Shown here one piece after another: positions 53,801-62,183 of a DNA stretch of 64,000 nt. The position numbers were made by a program, and so were the translations under genes. Location: the NCBI GenBank assembly GCA_016713365.1, contig JADJPG010000035.1, positions 1 through 64,000 on the forward strand. Reading direction: 5' to 3'. The stretch is from Verrucomicrobiota bacterium (GTDB lineage Bacteria > Verrucomicrobiota > Verrucomicrobiia > Limisphaerales > JADJPG01). Numbering within the stretch: the stretch's first letter is position 1; every line of letters starts with the position of its first letter. A model generated the notes under the pieces. That model was not told the DNA's origin, did not search any database, and saw only the letters and a program-made list of their open reading frames with translations.

Positions 53801-55221
53801 AAGCCACTCGCGGCCAGGCCGGTCACGGCGATGCGTTCAGTCCTGGTTGGTTTGACCTGCCGCTGGCCAAAGGAAAACCGGTCACGCTCACCGCAACTTC
53901 CGAAGCCATCGATCCGACGGCGGCCGAGGTTTCCAGCTTCGTCATTAAACGCCGCGCGCTCACGGAAGGAGCCCTGTCCAAGGCGAAGGTTTCGCAGCAC
54001 GACACTTTTGCCCGTCAGCTCGCGCTGGCCGTGCAGGCCTTCGTGGTGCAACGCGCCGACGGCAAAACCGTCATCGCCGGCTACCCATGGTTCCTCGATT
54101 GGGGCCGCGATTCGCTCATCGCCGCGCGCGGTCTGCTCGCCGCGGGCATGACGGACGAAGTGAAGCAACTGCTCACTGTGTTTGGGCGGTTCGAAGACCG
54201 CGGGACGTTGCCGAACATCATTCACGGCGAGGACGCCTCGAATCGTGACACCAGCGACGCGCCGCTGTGGTACGGCGTCGTCTGCGAGGAACTTGCCGCC
54301 CGCGATGGTTCGCTTTACGCGACGACGGTCGATTCGCGGGGTCGCAAGATCGCGGACATCCTGCGGGCGATTGCGACGGGTTATCGCGACGGCACGCCCA
54401 ACGGCATTCGCATGGACGCCGAGTCCGGCCTGATTTGGAGCCCGAGCCATTTCACGTGGATGGACACCAACTATCCCGCCGGCACGCCACGCGAAGGTTA
54501 TCCAGTCGAGATTCAGGCGCTGTGGATTCGGCTGCTCCGTCAGCTGGATCGCATCAACGCACCGTCCAGCGGCGAGTCGTGGTCGGCGCTGGCGCAGCGT
54601 GCTGAAACGTCGTTCCTCAAATTCTTCTGGCTCGAGGATCGCGGGTATCTCTCGGATCTGCTCATCGCACGCCACGGCCAATCGGCTGCGCATGCGACTG
54701 TCGACAACGCCCTGCGTTCAAACTGTCTGATCGCCGTCGCGCTCGGATTGATCACGGGTGACCGCGCGCAACGCTGCGCCGATGCCGCTTTGCATTACCT
54801 CGTGGTGCCTGGGGCGCTGCGTTCGCTCGCGCCCTTGCCCGTCACGCCGCATCTCCCGGTTCACGCGCAACACGGTCAGCTGCTGAACAATCCCGCGGAA
54901 CCTTACTGGGGTCGCTACGAAGGCGACGAAGATACACGCCGCAAGCCGGCGTATCACAACGGCACCGCGTGGACATGGACGTTCCCGATCTTCTGCGAAG
55001 CGCTCGCTGTCGCGTGGAATTTCAGTCCCGCATCGGTGGCCGCTGCGAAGCACTATCTCGCCAGCATGGAGCGCCTGTTGAACGAGGGTTGTCTTGGCCA
55101 GCTCCCGGAGATCACGGATGGCGATGCGCCGCACACGCAGCGTGGTTGCGACGCGCAGGCGTGGGGAGCAAGCGAGGCGCTGCGCGTCTGGAAGCTGCTC
55201 AATCATGCCGCCGCGAACTGA
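50890..55221 (+). CDS. Bifunctional glycogen debranching protein, GH13-GH133 fusion
   Basis: 1443 residues in one frame. N-terminal beta-domain (about 1-120), then a GH13 barrel with region I FLDVVINHTG (about 254-262), region II GFRCDAGYK (Asp328), region III LLEGLGG (Glu357) and region IV SETHDNDRL (Asp416). All three catalytic carboxylates are present. A long linker and beta-rich region (about 600-1020) is followed by a GDE-C/amylo-alpha-1,6-glucosidase domain (about 1035-1430): VIAGYPWFLDWGRDSLIAAR, IIHGEDASNRDTSDAPLWYG, NGTAWTWTFPIF. This is the order of eukaryotic and archaeal debranching enzymes (4-alpha-glucanotransferase plus alpha-1,6-glucosidase). It should act on glycogen or limit dextrin in the cytoplasm. 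No signal peptide. Overlaps the next gene by 17 bases. Confidence 0.87.
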   Translation: MQPLVMTPGPGERLVRFVGDQLSFRLHMGGSLPSGWQARLRTNLGRGDTLRREIIHAQTGQLKLANASWRDVPMTPHDGGWSISFSLTEVGFFKAKAYAIDSHGRQHWPHGPDFGVSVHPNAYRTANTIYCAFPRMFGPTRTALTTVDEKRDAILKTLDNDGYAVIPPSGKLRDVIEYLPHIVDTLGCQILHLLPVSPTPTTYARFGRFGSPYAVQDLLAIDPALVVFDKRTTGVDQFRELTYATHSRGAKVFLDVVINHTGWGSTLQENHPEWYVRDEKGSFVSPGAWGTVWEDLAELDHSNPALWEHIADVFLEWCRRGVDGFRCDAGYKIPVPAWRYITARVQQEFPDTIFLLEGLGGSWEATENLLTEGAMQWAYSELFQNYSRHEISGYLDYALKQSRRVGLYAHYSETHDNDRLAKMGREWSLLRNRLCALSSVSGAFGFTCGVEWLAPEKLNVHSSRGLAWGNEENIVPELARLNRLLTDHPCFFDNATLTRLSSEDDYVYAISRISGEALDRVLVLVNTDLNTPRAVFIERKVYEALGSPKIDLLGQSAPVIKETPDHKVEFLLQGGECFCLAPALVPKGLSGDRYREAHAQSAWAITMISRRIAVRDISPFDWQKMAALVEAGPRDFLTAVSNLDHSLVKEDVLGALQKARDQSHFPPVVTWDLPSARRITVVPREHWLLIKDDAPFRAALKTADGAPAQHVSSIRVGECHIAAFIPGQAAGDAELNLERYATGQPHVTAQLRVVGETVTKTSNAADLSQAIVLLTNNRGGMARLGVDLGRVQSKYDCLLGANLHPTVPVDRHVFAKRVRAWVNADGFITPLDAHNLIEFTPGPPARWRFVASAGNDRAVEIVLTADMLDGQNSTVLHFERPESAVPFGHDLTPDCHVSLTIRVDIEDRNFHSETHHNAGSEHHFQAHTRPLANRAGFEFAPSLDRHLRVFADSGTFHPQPEWSLGVAHPIEATRGQAGHGDAFSPGWFDLPLAKGKPVTLTATSEAIDPTAAEVSSFVIKRRALTEGALSKAKVSQHDTFARQLALAVQAFVVQRADGKTVIAGYPWFLDWGRDSLIAARGLLAAGMTDEVKQLLTVFGRFEDRGTLPNIIHGEDASNRDTSDAPLWYGVVCEELAARDGSLYATTVDSRGRKIADILRAIATGYRDGTPNGIRMDAESGLIWSPSHFTWMDTNYPAGTPREGYPVEIQALWIRLLRQLDRINAPSSGESWSALAQRAETSFLKFFWLEDRGYLSDLLIARHGQSAAHATVDNALRSNCLIAVALGLITGDRAQRCADAALHYLVVPGALRSLAPLPVTPHLPVHAQHGQLLNNPAEPYWGRYEGDEDTRRKPAYHNGTAWTWTFPIFCEALAVAWNFSPASVAAAKHYLASMERLLNEGCLGQLPEITDGDAPHTQRGCDAQAWGASEALRVWKLLNHAAAN

Positions 55222-55972
55222 AATCATCGCGCATCGCGGCGCGTCGTTCGATGCGCCGGAGAACACGCTCGCTTCCATAAACCTCGGGTGGGCGCAGGGT
55301 GCCGATGCGGTGGAGATCGACGTTCACTTCTCGAAGGATGGCTACATCGTCGTGATCCACGACGACAACACGCGGAAGACCGCCGGCGTTCGACGGAAGG
55401 TTTCTTCGCAGACATTCTCGGAGCTGAAGGCGCTCGACGTGGGGAGTTGGAAGAGCCCGAAGTTCAAAGGCGAGACGATCCCGACGCTCGCTGAAGCCTT
55501 CGCCACGATTCCGCGCGGCAAGCGGATGTTCGTAGAGATAAAATGTAGCGCCGAATGCGTCGAGGGATTCGCGGAAGACTTTCGCCGCTCCAAGCTGAAG
55601 GCGAATCAGGTCATTCCGATCGGTTTCTCGCTTCCGACAATGAGGCAGTTGAAACAGGCGGTGCCCGAACTGGAGGTCTGCTGGATCGTCGAGTTCAAGC
55701 GCACACTTCGCGGTTGGTCGCCGAGGGCGGAGCGTCTCATCGAGCAGGTCGCGGATGCGGGACTCGACGGACTTGATGTCAGTGGCAAAGGGCCGGTCGA
55801 TGCCGGGTTCGCTGCGAAGGTCCATCAAGCCGGCCACAAGCTCTACATTTGGACCGTCGACGCCCCGGAGAAAGCGCGGGAGCTGATCGCGGCCGGCGTG
55901 AATGGGATTACCACGAACAAGCCGGGGTGGCTCCGCGCTCAGCTGGAGTTGTCGCCGACGGGGCCTCTGTAA
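55205..55972 (+). CDS. Glycerophosphodiester phosphodiesterase (GDPD) family protein
   Basis: 255 residues. Start ATG (MPPRTEIIAHRGASFDAPEN) overlaps the debranching gene by 17 bases. EIIAHRGASFDAPENTL holds the active-site His-Arg, AVEIDVHFSKDGYIVVIHDD the Glu-x-Asp metal residues, IHDD the second His, and VEIKC the later Glu. It hydrolyses glycerophosphodiesters; no signal peptide is present, so cytosolic. The pairing with a glycogen enzyme has no obvious pathway link and may be only transcriptional. Confidence 0.9.
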   Translation: MPPRTEIIAHRGASFDAPENTLASINLGWAQGADAVEIDVHFSKDGYIVVIHDDNTRKTAGVRRKVSSQTFSELKALDVGSWKSPKFKGETIPTLAEAFATIPRGKRMFVEIKCSAECVEGFAEDFRRSKLKANQVIPIGFSLPTMRQLKQAVPELEVCWIVEFKRTLRGWSPRAERLIEQVADAGLDGLDVSGKGPVDAGFAAKVHQAGHKLYIWTVDAPEKARELIAAGVNGITTNKPGWLRAQLELSPTGPL

Positions 55973-56085
55973 GTCGCTGCCGCGCAGGGTTTCGTGCAGC
56001 GGCCTGCCAAAACCTTCGGTCACCTACAAATTTCCGGAGTTTTCTCACTTCACACCCCCGTGCATCGGCGTAGTTTAGCGGCACT

Positions 56086-57282
56086 ATGAAAACGCAGTTC
56101 CGGCCGTGGCTTGCCCTCATGCTCTGTTTTTCCCTCCTCTGCGGTGGCGTCGCGAGCGCGGCGGAGAGCGGCAAGTCTTCGAGCAAGTCATCCAGCAAAG
56201 CCACACCCGGACTCGAAGCTGCCCAGGCGATCTCCACCATCACCGGCGTCGCCATCTCCCCGCTGCTCGGCGTGAGCGGCGTGGGCGCATGGAAGTATTT
56301 CAAGACCGCTCCAGAGAACCGCGCGAAGCTTGCCTGGTACGCGCAACCGTGGTTCTGGGTTCCGGCGCTCTTGCTCGTGGCCGTCGCGTTTGTGAAAGAC
56401 ACGTTCGGAACTGTGCTTCCCACCGCCGTGAAGAAGCCGTTCGACGTCGCGGAAGCGATCGAGAACAAAGTCAGCGGCCTCGTCGCCGCCGGTGCGTTTG
56501 TCCCGCTCATCGCCGCGATCTTTGGCTCGCTGGGTGGCGATGACAGCGCGCTCTACGGCGACGCCGGTCTGGCCATCGTCAACGTCTCCGCGCTGCTCAA
56601 CGTCCTCACCATCCCGTTCGCCATCGCGGCGTTTGTCGTCGTCTGGATGGTTTCCCACGTCATCAACGTGCTGATCATTATCAGCCCGTTTACCACCGTG
56701 GACGCCGCCCTGAAATCCTTCCGCGCCTTCATGCTTTCCACCGTCGCCGGAACGGCGTTCATCGACCCGTATGTCGGCGCCATCTGGTCGCTCATCATCG
56801 TTGCCGTGTGCTGGTTCTTCGCGGGCTGGGCGTTCCGCATGATGACCTTCGGCACCGTGTTCACCTGGGACCTGGTTTCGTTCCGCAGCAGCCGTTTCAA
56901 GGTCGACCCGGCGGCGAACTGGGCGTTCACCGCGCGCGAGATCGACAAGGCCCCGATTCGCACTTACGGAAAACTCGCCCGCGGTCCGGAGGGTGAACTG
57001 ACCCTGACCTACCGCCCGTGGCTGTTCCTCCCGAAGCGCTCCGTGACCCTTCCGGCCGGTCAATACGCCGTCGGCAAGGGACTGTTTTACTCCGAGATCA
57101 TCAAGATCGAAGGCGACGACACTACAACAACCGTTACGCTGCCGCCGCGCTTCCGTTCGCATGAAGAAGAGCTGAGCTCAGTTTACCTGCTCAGCGGTGT
57201 GCAAGACGTCGGCGTGGTGAAGGGGCTCAAGGCGGTTTGGAACTGGATGACGGGGAAAGAGACGGCGGCTGCTATTGCCTGA
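56086..57282 (+). CDS. Polytopic hypothetical membrane protein
   Basis: 398 residues. Cleavable signal peptide (LALMLCFSLLCGGVASAAES), a Ser/Lys linker, then about five membrane segments (AISPLLGVSGVGAWKYF; FWVPALLLVAVAFV; VSGLVAAGAFVPLIAAIFGS; LTIPFAIAAFVVVWMVSHVI; SLIIVAVCWFFAGWAF). A soluble C-terminal beta domain of about 130 residues (ELTLTYRPWLFLPKRSVTLP) follows. Related proteins in the DUF4126 neighbourhood have similar helix patterns but the assignment is uncertain. Function unknown. Confidence 0.7.
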   Translation: MKTQFRPWLALMLCFSLLCGGVASAAESGKSSSKSSSKATPGLEAAQAISTITGVAISPLLGVSGVGAWKYFKTAPENRAKLAWYAQPWFWVPALLLVAVAFVKDTFGTVLPTAVKKPFDVAEAIENKVSGLVAAGAFVPLIAAIFGSLGGDDSALYGDAGLAIVNVSALLNVLTIPFAIAAFVVVWMVSHVINVLIIISPFTTVDAALKSFRAFMLSTVAGTAFIDPYVGAIWSLIIVAVCWFFAGWAFRMMTFGTVFTWDLVSFRSSRFKVDPAANWAFTAREIDKAPIRTYGKLARGPEGELTLTYRPWLFLPKRSVTLPAGQYAVGKGLFYSEIIKIEGDDTTTTVTLPPRFRSHEEELSSVYLLSGVQDVGVVKGLKAVWNWMTGKETAAAIA

Positions 57283-57300
57283 CCTCCGATTTCGAGGTGC

Positions 57301-57492
57301 ATGGACATACCCGGCACACTGATAGTCGTTGCTTCGATTGCGGCGTTCGCGACCTTTCTCGTCCGACGGCTGCTTCGTAAGCCGCAGTTGCGTGAGGCTG
57401 AGATTGTTAATCGTGACGCTGAATCGGTTGCTGTCCCTCCTATTCGCCGCATCGCACGTCATCGAGATACGGACGACGATTCAGAAGAATAG
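57301..57492 (+). CDS. Small membrane peptide candidate, 63 aa
   Basis: A 19-residue hydrophobic N-terminus (TLIVVASIAAFATFLV) and a basic then acidic tail. It lies 18 bases after the preceding gene. Length and composition fit a small membrane protein; no family match. Could be chance. Confidence 0.35.
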   Translation: MDIPGTLIVVASIAAFATFLVRRLLRKPQLREAEIVNRDAESVAVPPIRRIARHRDTDDDSEE

Positions 57493-57538
57493 CTGCTGGC
57501 TGTTCGTTCTTCCCGTTATTGGCTGACTGAGTGTAAAC

Positions 57539-57809
57539 ATGCCCGGAAGCGTCATAGGTGAACTGCTGCTCCGACCAATATTGGAGGTCGTTTTCCATGT
57601 TGTCGCGTATTATATCGGGCGAGTCGTCGTAACCATTGTCACACTGGGCAGCGTAGCGTGTGACCGCATCACGGCCGATACGCCGCGGAGCAAGTTGAGA
57701 TGGGGAGGTTCCTTTCATCGGCGCGGCAGCCGGATCTACCTGACTCCGAAGCGACTTCAGTGATTGGGCTGATTGCCGTCGCACTCGCGGTTGGGGAGCG
57801 TTTTCCTGA
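57539..57809 (+). CDS. Small conserved membrane protein (frameshifted)
   Basis: Starts MPGSVIGELLLRPILEVVFH, continues VVAYYIGRVVVTIVTLGSVA, then SKLRWGGSFHRRGSRIYLT. The W-G-G-x-[HY]-x-R-x-G-x-[IV]-Y-L pattern resembles small two-helix inner-membrane proteins seen in many Gram-negatives. A frameshift near 57740-57750 moves to SEATSVIGLIAVALAVG (second helix). A further possible base excess at 57791-57795 would give the stop TGA at 57807-57809; without it the frame runs into mnmE on the opposite strand. Boundaries are tentative. Confidence 0.5.
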
Positions 57810-57858
57810 TTCGATCTTGGATAAACTAAGCAGTTCGCCGCCAGGAAGGATGGGAAAT

Positions 57859-59256
57859 CTACTTCCCAATACAAAACTGGCTGAAGATCGAATCCAGCAG
57901 ATCCTCCGTCGACGTCTTCCCGACAATCTCTCCGACCGCGTTCGCCGCAATGCGCAGTTCCATCGCCGGCAGCTCCAGCGTCAGTCCGGTCCGCAGCGCA
58001 TCCAACGTTCGTAGCACCGATTCCCGCGCGCGCTTCAGCGCCTCCTGATGCCGCGCGTTGATCATCACCTGCAACATCTCCGCGCGAATCTCGCCGGACC
58101 AAAGGCATTCCTTGATCGCGTCCTTCAGTGTCTCCAGGCCTGCGCCCGTCACGCAACTCACTGCGACCGGCATTACGCCGAACTCATCCGGAATCTTCAG
58201 CTGCCCGGCCTGATCCGATTTGTTACGCACGAGAATCCGCTTCTTGTCTGCGAACTCGCGCAGCAGCAGTTCGTCGGAGGGCGTCAGCGGCTCGCTGCCA
58301 TCCAGCACGTGTAAGATTAACTCCGCCTTCGCCAGCGATTCACGGCTGCGCCGGATGCCTTCCGCCTCAATCTCATCGCCCGCATCGCGCAAACCCGCCG
58401 TGTCGATGAACACCACTGGCAGTCCGCGAATGTTCGCCGTCTCTTCGATGGTATCTCGCGTTGTGCCGGGCGTAGCCGAGACGATGGCGCGGTCGTGCCC
58501 GAGCAGTTGATTCAGCAAACTCGACTTGCCCGCGTTCGGCCGGCCGATGATTGCCGCGCGCACGCCGCGCCGGAGAATCTGTCCTTCGTTCGCCGTCCGG
58601 AGCAGCGTGTCCATGAACTCCACCGCGCGCGCGAGCCGTTTCAGCAGCTGGTCCTTGGTGTCCGGCGCGATGTCTTCGTCCGGGAAATCGATGTGCGCCT
58701 CGATGTGCGCCAGCGTCTTCACCAAATCATCCCGCAACTGCTCAATCCGTTGCGACAGTTTGCCGGCGAGCTGTTCATTCGCCGCGGACAACGCCAGCTC
58801 GGTGCGCGCATGAATCAAATCCGCCACCGCCTCGGCCTGCGCGAGATCAATGCGGCCGTTGAGAAAGGCGCGTTTGGTGAACTCGCCCGGTTCCGCCAGG
58901 CGCGCGCCGTTTTCGAGCAGCAGATCGAGAATCGTTTTCGCGACGAGCAAACCGCCGTGACACGAGATTTCGACGACGTGTTCGCGCGTAAAGGTTCGCG
59001 GCGCGCGCATGACGGCAACCAGCACTTCATCCAACACCCGGCCAGCGCGTTCGATGTGGCCGTAGTGAATCGTGTGGGTGTCCGCCGCTGAAGGTTTCAC
59101 CGAGGATTTCCCGACCGGCACGAAGCATTTATCTGCCACTGCCAACGCATCGGCACCGGAAAGCCGCAGCACGGCCAGTCCGCCTTCGCCGAGGGGAGTC
59201 GCGATCGCCGCGATGGTGTCGTGAAGTAGCACGGGAGATTTGGTGACCTCGGTCAA
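57859..59256 (-). CDS. mnmE: tRNA uridine-5-carboxymethylaminomethyl GTPase MnmE
   Basis: 465 residues. N-terminal formyl-THF-binding domain (DTIAAIATPLGEGGLAVLRL, PRTFTREHVVEISCHGGLL, EPGEFTKRAFLNGRIDLAQA), a helical domain, the G domain (GRPNAGKSSLLNQLL P-loop, DTAGLRDAGDEIEAEGIRRS, RNKSDQ) and the C-terminal FCIGK with the catalytic Cys. Works with MnmG on wobble uridine. The start is TTG at 59254-59256, one base after the stop of the upstream small gene. Complete. Confidence 0.94.
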   Translation of the reverse strand: MTEVTKSPVLLHDTIAAIATPLGEGGLAVLRLSGADALAVADKCFVPVGKSSVKPSAADTHTIHYGHIERAGRVLDEVLVAVMRAPRTFTREHVVEISCHGGLLVAKTILDLLLENGARLAEPGEFTKRAFLNGRIDLAQAEAVADLIHARTELALSAANEQLAGKLSQRIEQLRDDLVKTLAHIEAHIDFPDEDIAPDTKDQLLKRLARAVEFMDTLLRTANEGQILRRGVRAAIIGRPNAGKSSLLNQLLGHDRAIVSATPGTTRDTIEETANIRGLPVVFIDTAGLRDAGDEIEAEGIRRSRESLAKAELILHVLDGSEPLTPSDELLLREFADKKRILVRNKSDQAGQLKIPDEFGVMPVAVSCVTGAGLETLKDAIKECLWSGEIRAEMLQVMINARHQEALKRARESVLRTLDALRTGLTLELPAMELRIAANAVGEIVGKTSTEDLLDSIFSQFCIGK

Positions 59257-59257
59257 C

Positions 59258-59515
59258 TTACTGATGACCGTGGCAGTTGCCGCGCGCGTTTTCGACTTCG
59301 CGACCTTGCAGGAAGAGCCGGGCCTTTTCGTAGCTCTTCTTGTGCAGGTAATGCAGCAGCGACGGATCGGCGTCGCGCGGCAGCTGGCGGGTCAATTCAT
59401 CGATGCGGGAAAACATGGCGACGAGGTTCGGCTTGGGGTTCGCCGTCGCCATGGACGACACGGCGCGCTCCAACTCCAGCAGCGCATCCAGGATGTTCTG
59501 TTCCGTTCCAGTCAT
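59258..59515 (-). CDS. Hypothetical small helical protein, 85 aa
   Basis: The start MTGTEQNILDALLELERAVS gives an amphipathic helical protein (NLVAMFSRIDELTRQLPRDA, DPSLLHYLHKKSYEKARLFL) ending in a His/Cys-containing tail (GNCHGHQ). The stop is one base before the mnmE start, so the pair is translationally coupled. No known domain. The helical pattern and the tail suggest a small metal- or protein-binding factor, but there is no proof. Confidence 0.65.
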   Translation of the reverse strand: MTGTEQNILDALLELERAVSSMATANPKPNLVAMFSRIDELTRQLPRDADPSLLHYLHKKSYEKARLFLQGREVENARGNCHGHQ

Positions 59516-59604
59516 GAGCGATGGATAGCGCGGCGGCGCCGCGAAACCAAGTTGAAAGCCAGCTTCAGCGTGCTGCCGGCGTTCTGTCGGTAGAGCGAGC
59601 GGAA

Positions 59605-59905
59605 CTACGATCGACGTATTCCGACCGGGAGCTGCGGCATCCACCAGCGCTGCTGCGCCAGCCGCGCCCGCACTGGGCTGCTCTTTAAGTCCCGGTATGA
59701 GCGCCGCGACACAAGGAATACCAACAATCCACATTGAATGACGGTCAAGGCGTGCCAATCCGATGCTCGCGAGCGTGAGCACCGCACAGTAGAGGACTCC
59801 CCAGTGAGCAACTGCACGCAGTCTCGCATCTACCGCCATCGTGACTCCCAGCAGAGTCGACAGGAGCACGAAGGTGACGAGCGTTATTCGGATCGGTCGA
59901 TGCAA
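59605..59905 (-). CDS. Hypothetical membrane protein of uncertain frame
   Basis: From 59905: three hydrophobic stretches (ITLVTFVLLSTLLGVTMAV, HWGVLYCAVLTLASIGLARL, MWIVGIPCVAALIPG). After that the frame becomes Ala/Gly-rich and unlikely, while the neighbouring frame gives YRDLKSSPVRARLAQQRWWM with a stop at 59605. A frameshift near 59700 is a reasonable reading. The block 59516-59604 then holds no gene. Unknown function. Confidence 0.36.
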
Positions 59906-59935
59906 TGACTTTGCCGGAATGCCTCAGGAACAACT

Positions 59936-60436
59936 TCAGCCCAACGACTTATAAATCACATTCGCGGTGAACAACAGCATCATGGCGACGCAGCAGGCCA
60001 GCTTGCCAATGGCGCCCGCGAGCAGGCCAAGCGTGGCGCCGACGCCAGCCTTGGACGCCTCTTTCCATTCGCGTCCTCCCGCCATTTCGAACAGCGCCGC
60101 GCCGATGAATGGTCCGAGCAGGATGCCTGGCAGGTTGAAAAACAGTCCGATCAGCCCGCCTACGATCGCACCCACTGCGCCGCGCCAGGTCGCTCCCAGT
60201 CGTTTCGCGCCATACATGCTGGCCGCGTAATCCACCACAAGGGAAATGACCGTGAACACTCCGAGCACGCCGATGACCCACCACGCCGCACCTGCCGGAC
60301 CGAAGTAGAGCTTGTGCGCCAGAGCCCCGATGAACACCAGCGGCGTGCTGGGCAACCCAGGCAGAATGCTGCCCGCCACCCCGATGCACATCAGGAGCAG
60401 TGCGAAAACCAGTCCGAGAACTTGCTCTGTCGTCAT
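59936..60436 (-). CDS. DUF456-family membrane protein
   Basis: 166 residues and four to five hydrophobic spans. VAGSILPGLPSTPLVFIGAL, DYAASMYGAKRLGATWRGAV, and LGPFIGAALFEMAGGREWKE are conserved in DUF456. Function not established; the family occurs singly in many bacteria. Start ATG gives MTTEQVLGLVFALLL. Confidence 0.88.
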   Translation of the reverse strand: MTTEQVLGLVFALLLMCIGVAGSILPGLPSTPLVFIGALAHKLYFGPAGAAWWVIGVLGVFTVISLVVDYAASMYGAKRLGATWRGAVGAIVGGLIGLFFNLPGILLGPFIGAALFEMAGGREWKEASKAGVGATLGLLAGAIGKLACCVAMMLLFTANVIYKSLG

Positions 60437-60664
60437 GGCTGCAACATAGCGGTGACCGTCTGCGGCACACTTACAATTTCCAGAGGGATTTCAAGGTCTG
60501 CTGGGGTTTTCTCACCGGCTGGAACGCGGGACGGCCAGAGCTTCGCGGCTGCGACGGCGGAACAATCAGTTCGATGGATGAACAGGAAGAATCGCACCCT
60601 AGGAAATCCCACTTTACAGGAATCCGTTTGCGGTTAGGCTCACCCCAACAATCTAACTGACTCT
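60437..60664 (+). other. Divergent intergenic region
   Basis: About 230 bases between the DUF456 gene and the TIGR04073 gene. No RNA gene or terminator identified. Confidence 0.35.
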
Positions 60665-61147
60665 ATGCGAATCGCTGTTTCACTCCTCGCCTTGGCCGCA
60701 GTGGCGGCACTTACCGGTTGCGCTGGTCCCGAGCAAAAGTTCGGTCGCGGCATGAATAATATCACCGAAATCGTCCGCGGTGGCGAGATGCGTCGCTCCA
60801 TTGAGCAGACGACCCTCTGGGACGGCCCGACGCAGGGCGCGACGACCGGCTGGGCACGCGGTTTCACCCGCACGATGGCCCGCACCGGCATCGGTCTCTA
60901 CGAAGTCGTCACCTTCCCGCTTCCGCCCTACCGCCCGGTGATGGCCCAGAAAGGCCCGCTTTATCCCGATCCGTCCGTGGCGACCCGCAAGCCGACATGG
61001 GGTGGCCTAGAACTTCCGGAAAATCCCGCTCGTCCCGCCAGCGAATCGCTGCGCTTCCCGGATAATGGCATCTTCGACACGGACGACCAGCTGGGCTTCA
61101 GCGGTGGTGCGATCGGTTTCGGTAACCGTTTCTCGGTCTTCGAGTAA
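60665..61147 (+). CDS. Exosortase system-associated TIGR04073-type lipoprotein
   Basis: 160 residues. Lipoprotein signal (SLLALAAVAALTGC). KFGRGMNNITEIVRGGEMRR, GPTQGATTGWARGFTRTMAR and TGIGLYEVVTFPLPPYRPVM reproduce the TIGR04073 pattern. Members occur in genomes with exosortase and PEP-CTERM sorting, mainly in Verrucomicrobiota and relatives; role unknown. Suggests an exosortase gene elsewhere on the chromosome; none is in this window. Confidence 0.82.
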   Translation: MRIAVSLLALAAVAALTGCAGPEQKFGRGMNNITEIVRGGEMRRSIEQTTLWDGPTQGATTGWARGFTRTMARTGIGLYEVVTFPLPPYRPVMAQKGPLYPDPSVATRKPTWGGLELPENPARPASESLRFPDNGIFDTDDQLGFSGGAIGFGNRFSVFE

Positions 61148-61216
61148 CTGACCTTCGCGAATTTTTCGCTCAACTTGCGCAAGGCGCTGGCTTAACTTGC
61201 CGGCGCCTTTTGCTTT

Positions 61217-62092
61217 ATGTCGCACACGCTGGAAAAGAATTCGCCCTGCAAGGTCAACCTGCTGCTGAACATCCTCGGCAAGCGCCCGGATGGCTTTCAC
61301 GAGCTGGAAACCATCATGCAGCCGGTGAACTTGTGCGACCGGCTGGCCTTCACGCGCGGCGGCTCCGGCATCACGCTGACGTGCACTGAGCCAACGCTCC
61401 CGACGGATGCGAGCAATCTCGTCTATCGCGCCGCCGCAGCGTTTCTCGCGCAGGCAAAGATCGCGGATGGCGTGGCGATTCATCTCGAGAAGCAGATTCC
61501 CATGGCGGCGGGACTCGGCGGCGGCAGCGGCAATGCCGCAACTACGCTGCTGGCCTTGAACGAACTCTTCGGCTCCCCGCTCACGCTCGCGCAACTGGAT
61601 GCCATCGCGGCTTCGCTCGGCTCAGACATTCCCTTCTTCCTGCAAGACAAGCCGGCGCTGGCGGTCGGACGCGGCGAAAAGGTCACGTCACTGGCGCCTT
61701 TCGCCGCGCTACGCGGCACGGCGTTCCTGCTGATTCACCCCGGATTCGGCATTGCCACCGCTTGGGCCTACAAAGAACTGGCTCGTTTCCCAGCAGCCTT
61801 GAACGGCGAACCCGGCCGTGCGGAGAAGCTGGTCGCGCTGCTGAATAGCGCGGATCTCACGGTGGCTGGCGCTGCGTTCTACAACTCCCTCGAAGCCCCC
61901 GCGCTCGACAAGTATCCCTTGCTCGCGCTCTATCAGGAATTCCTCCGGGCCAACGGCGCGGCGGCGGCGCTGATGTCCGGCAGCGGCTCGACGACCTTCG
62001 CCATCGCTCGCTCGGAAGCCGACGCGCAGCGACTGCAGGAGTTGGTCAAGGGCAAGTTCGGCCCGTGCTGGACGGCAGTAGTGCCTGTGTAG
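61217..62092 (+). CDS. ispE: 4-diphosphocytidyl-2-C-methyl-D-erythritol kinase
   Basis: 291 residues. GHMP kinase: SPCKVNLLLNILGKRPDGFH, the ATP loop PMAAGLGGGSGNAATTLLAL, SDIPFFL with the catalytic Asp, and MSGSGSTTFAIA. Fourth step of the non-mevalonate isoprenoid pathway in the cytoplasm. Intact, standard length. Confidence 0.94.
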   Translation: MSHTLEKNSPCKVNLLLNILGKRPDGFHELETIMQPVNLCDRLAFTRGGSGITLTCTEPTLPTDASNLVYRAAAAFLAQAKIADGVAIHLEKQIPMAAGLGGGSGNAATTLLALNELFGSPLTLAQLDAIAASLGSDIPFFLQDKPALAVGRGEKVTSLAPFAALRGTAFLLIHPGFGIATAWAYKELARFPAALNGEPGRAEKLVALLNSADLTVAGAAFYNSLEAPALDKYPLLALYQEFLRANGAAAALMSGSGSTTFAIARSEADAQRLQELVKGKFGPCWTAVVPV

Positions 62093-62183
62093 GAGCCGCG
62101 CGAAGCGGTTGGCGGACTTTCCCTCTCGACAGGTCGGAGGTGTTACGTTTTCCTTTGCGGGATTTCGTTTTGAACTGAACTCG

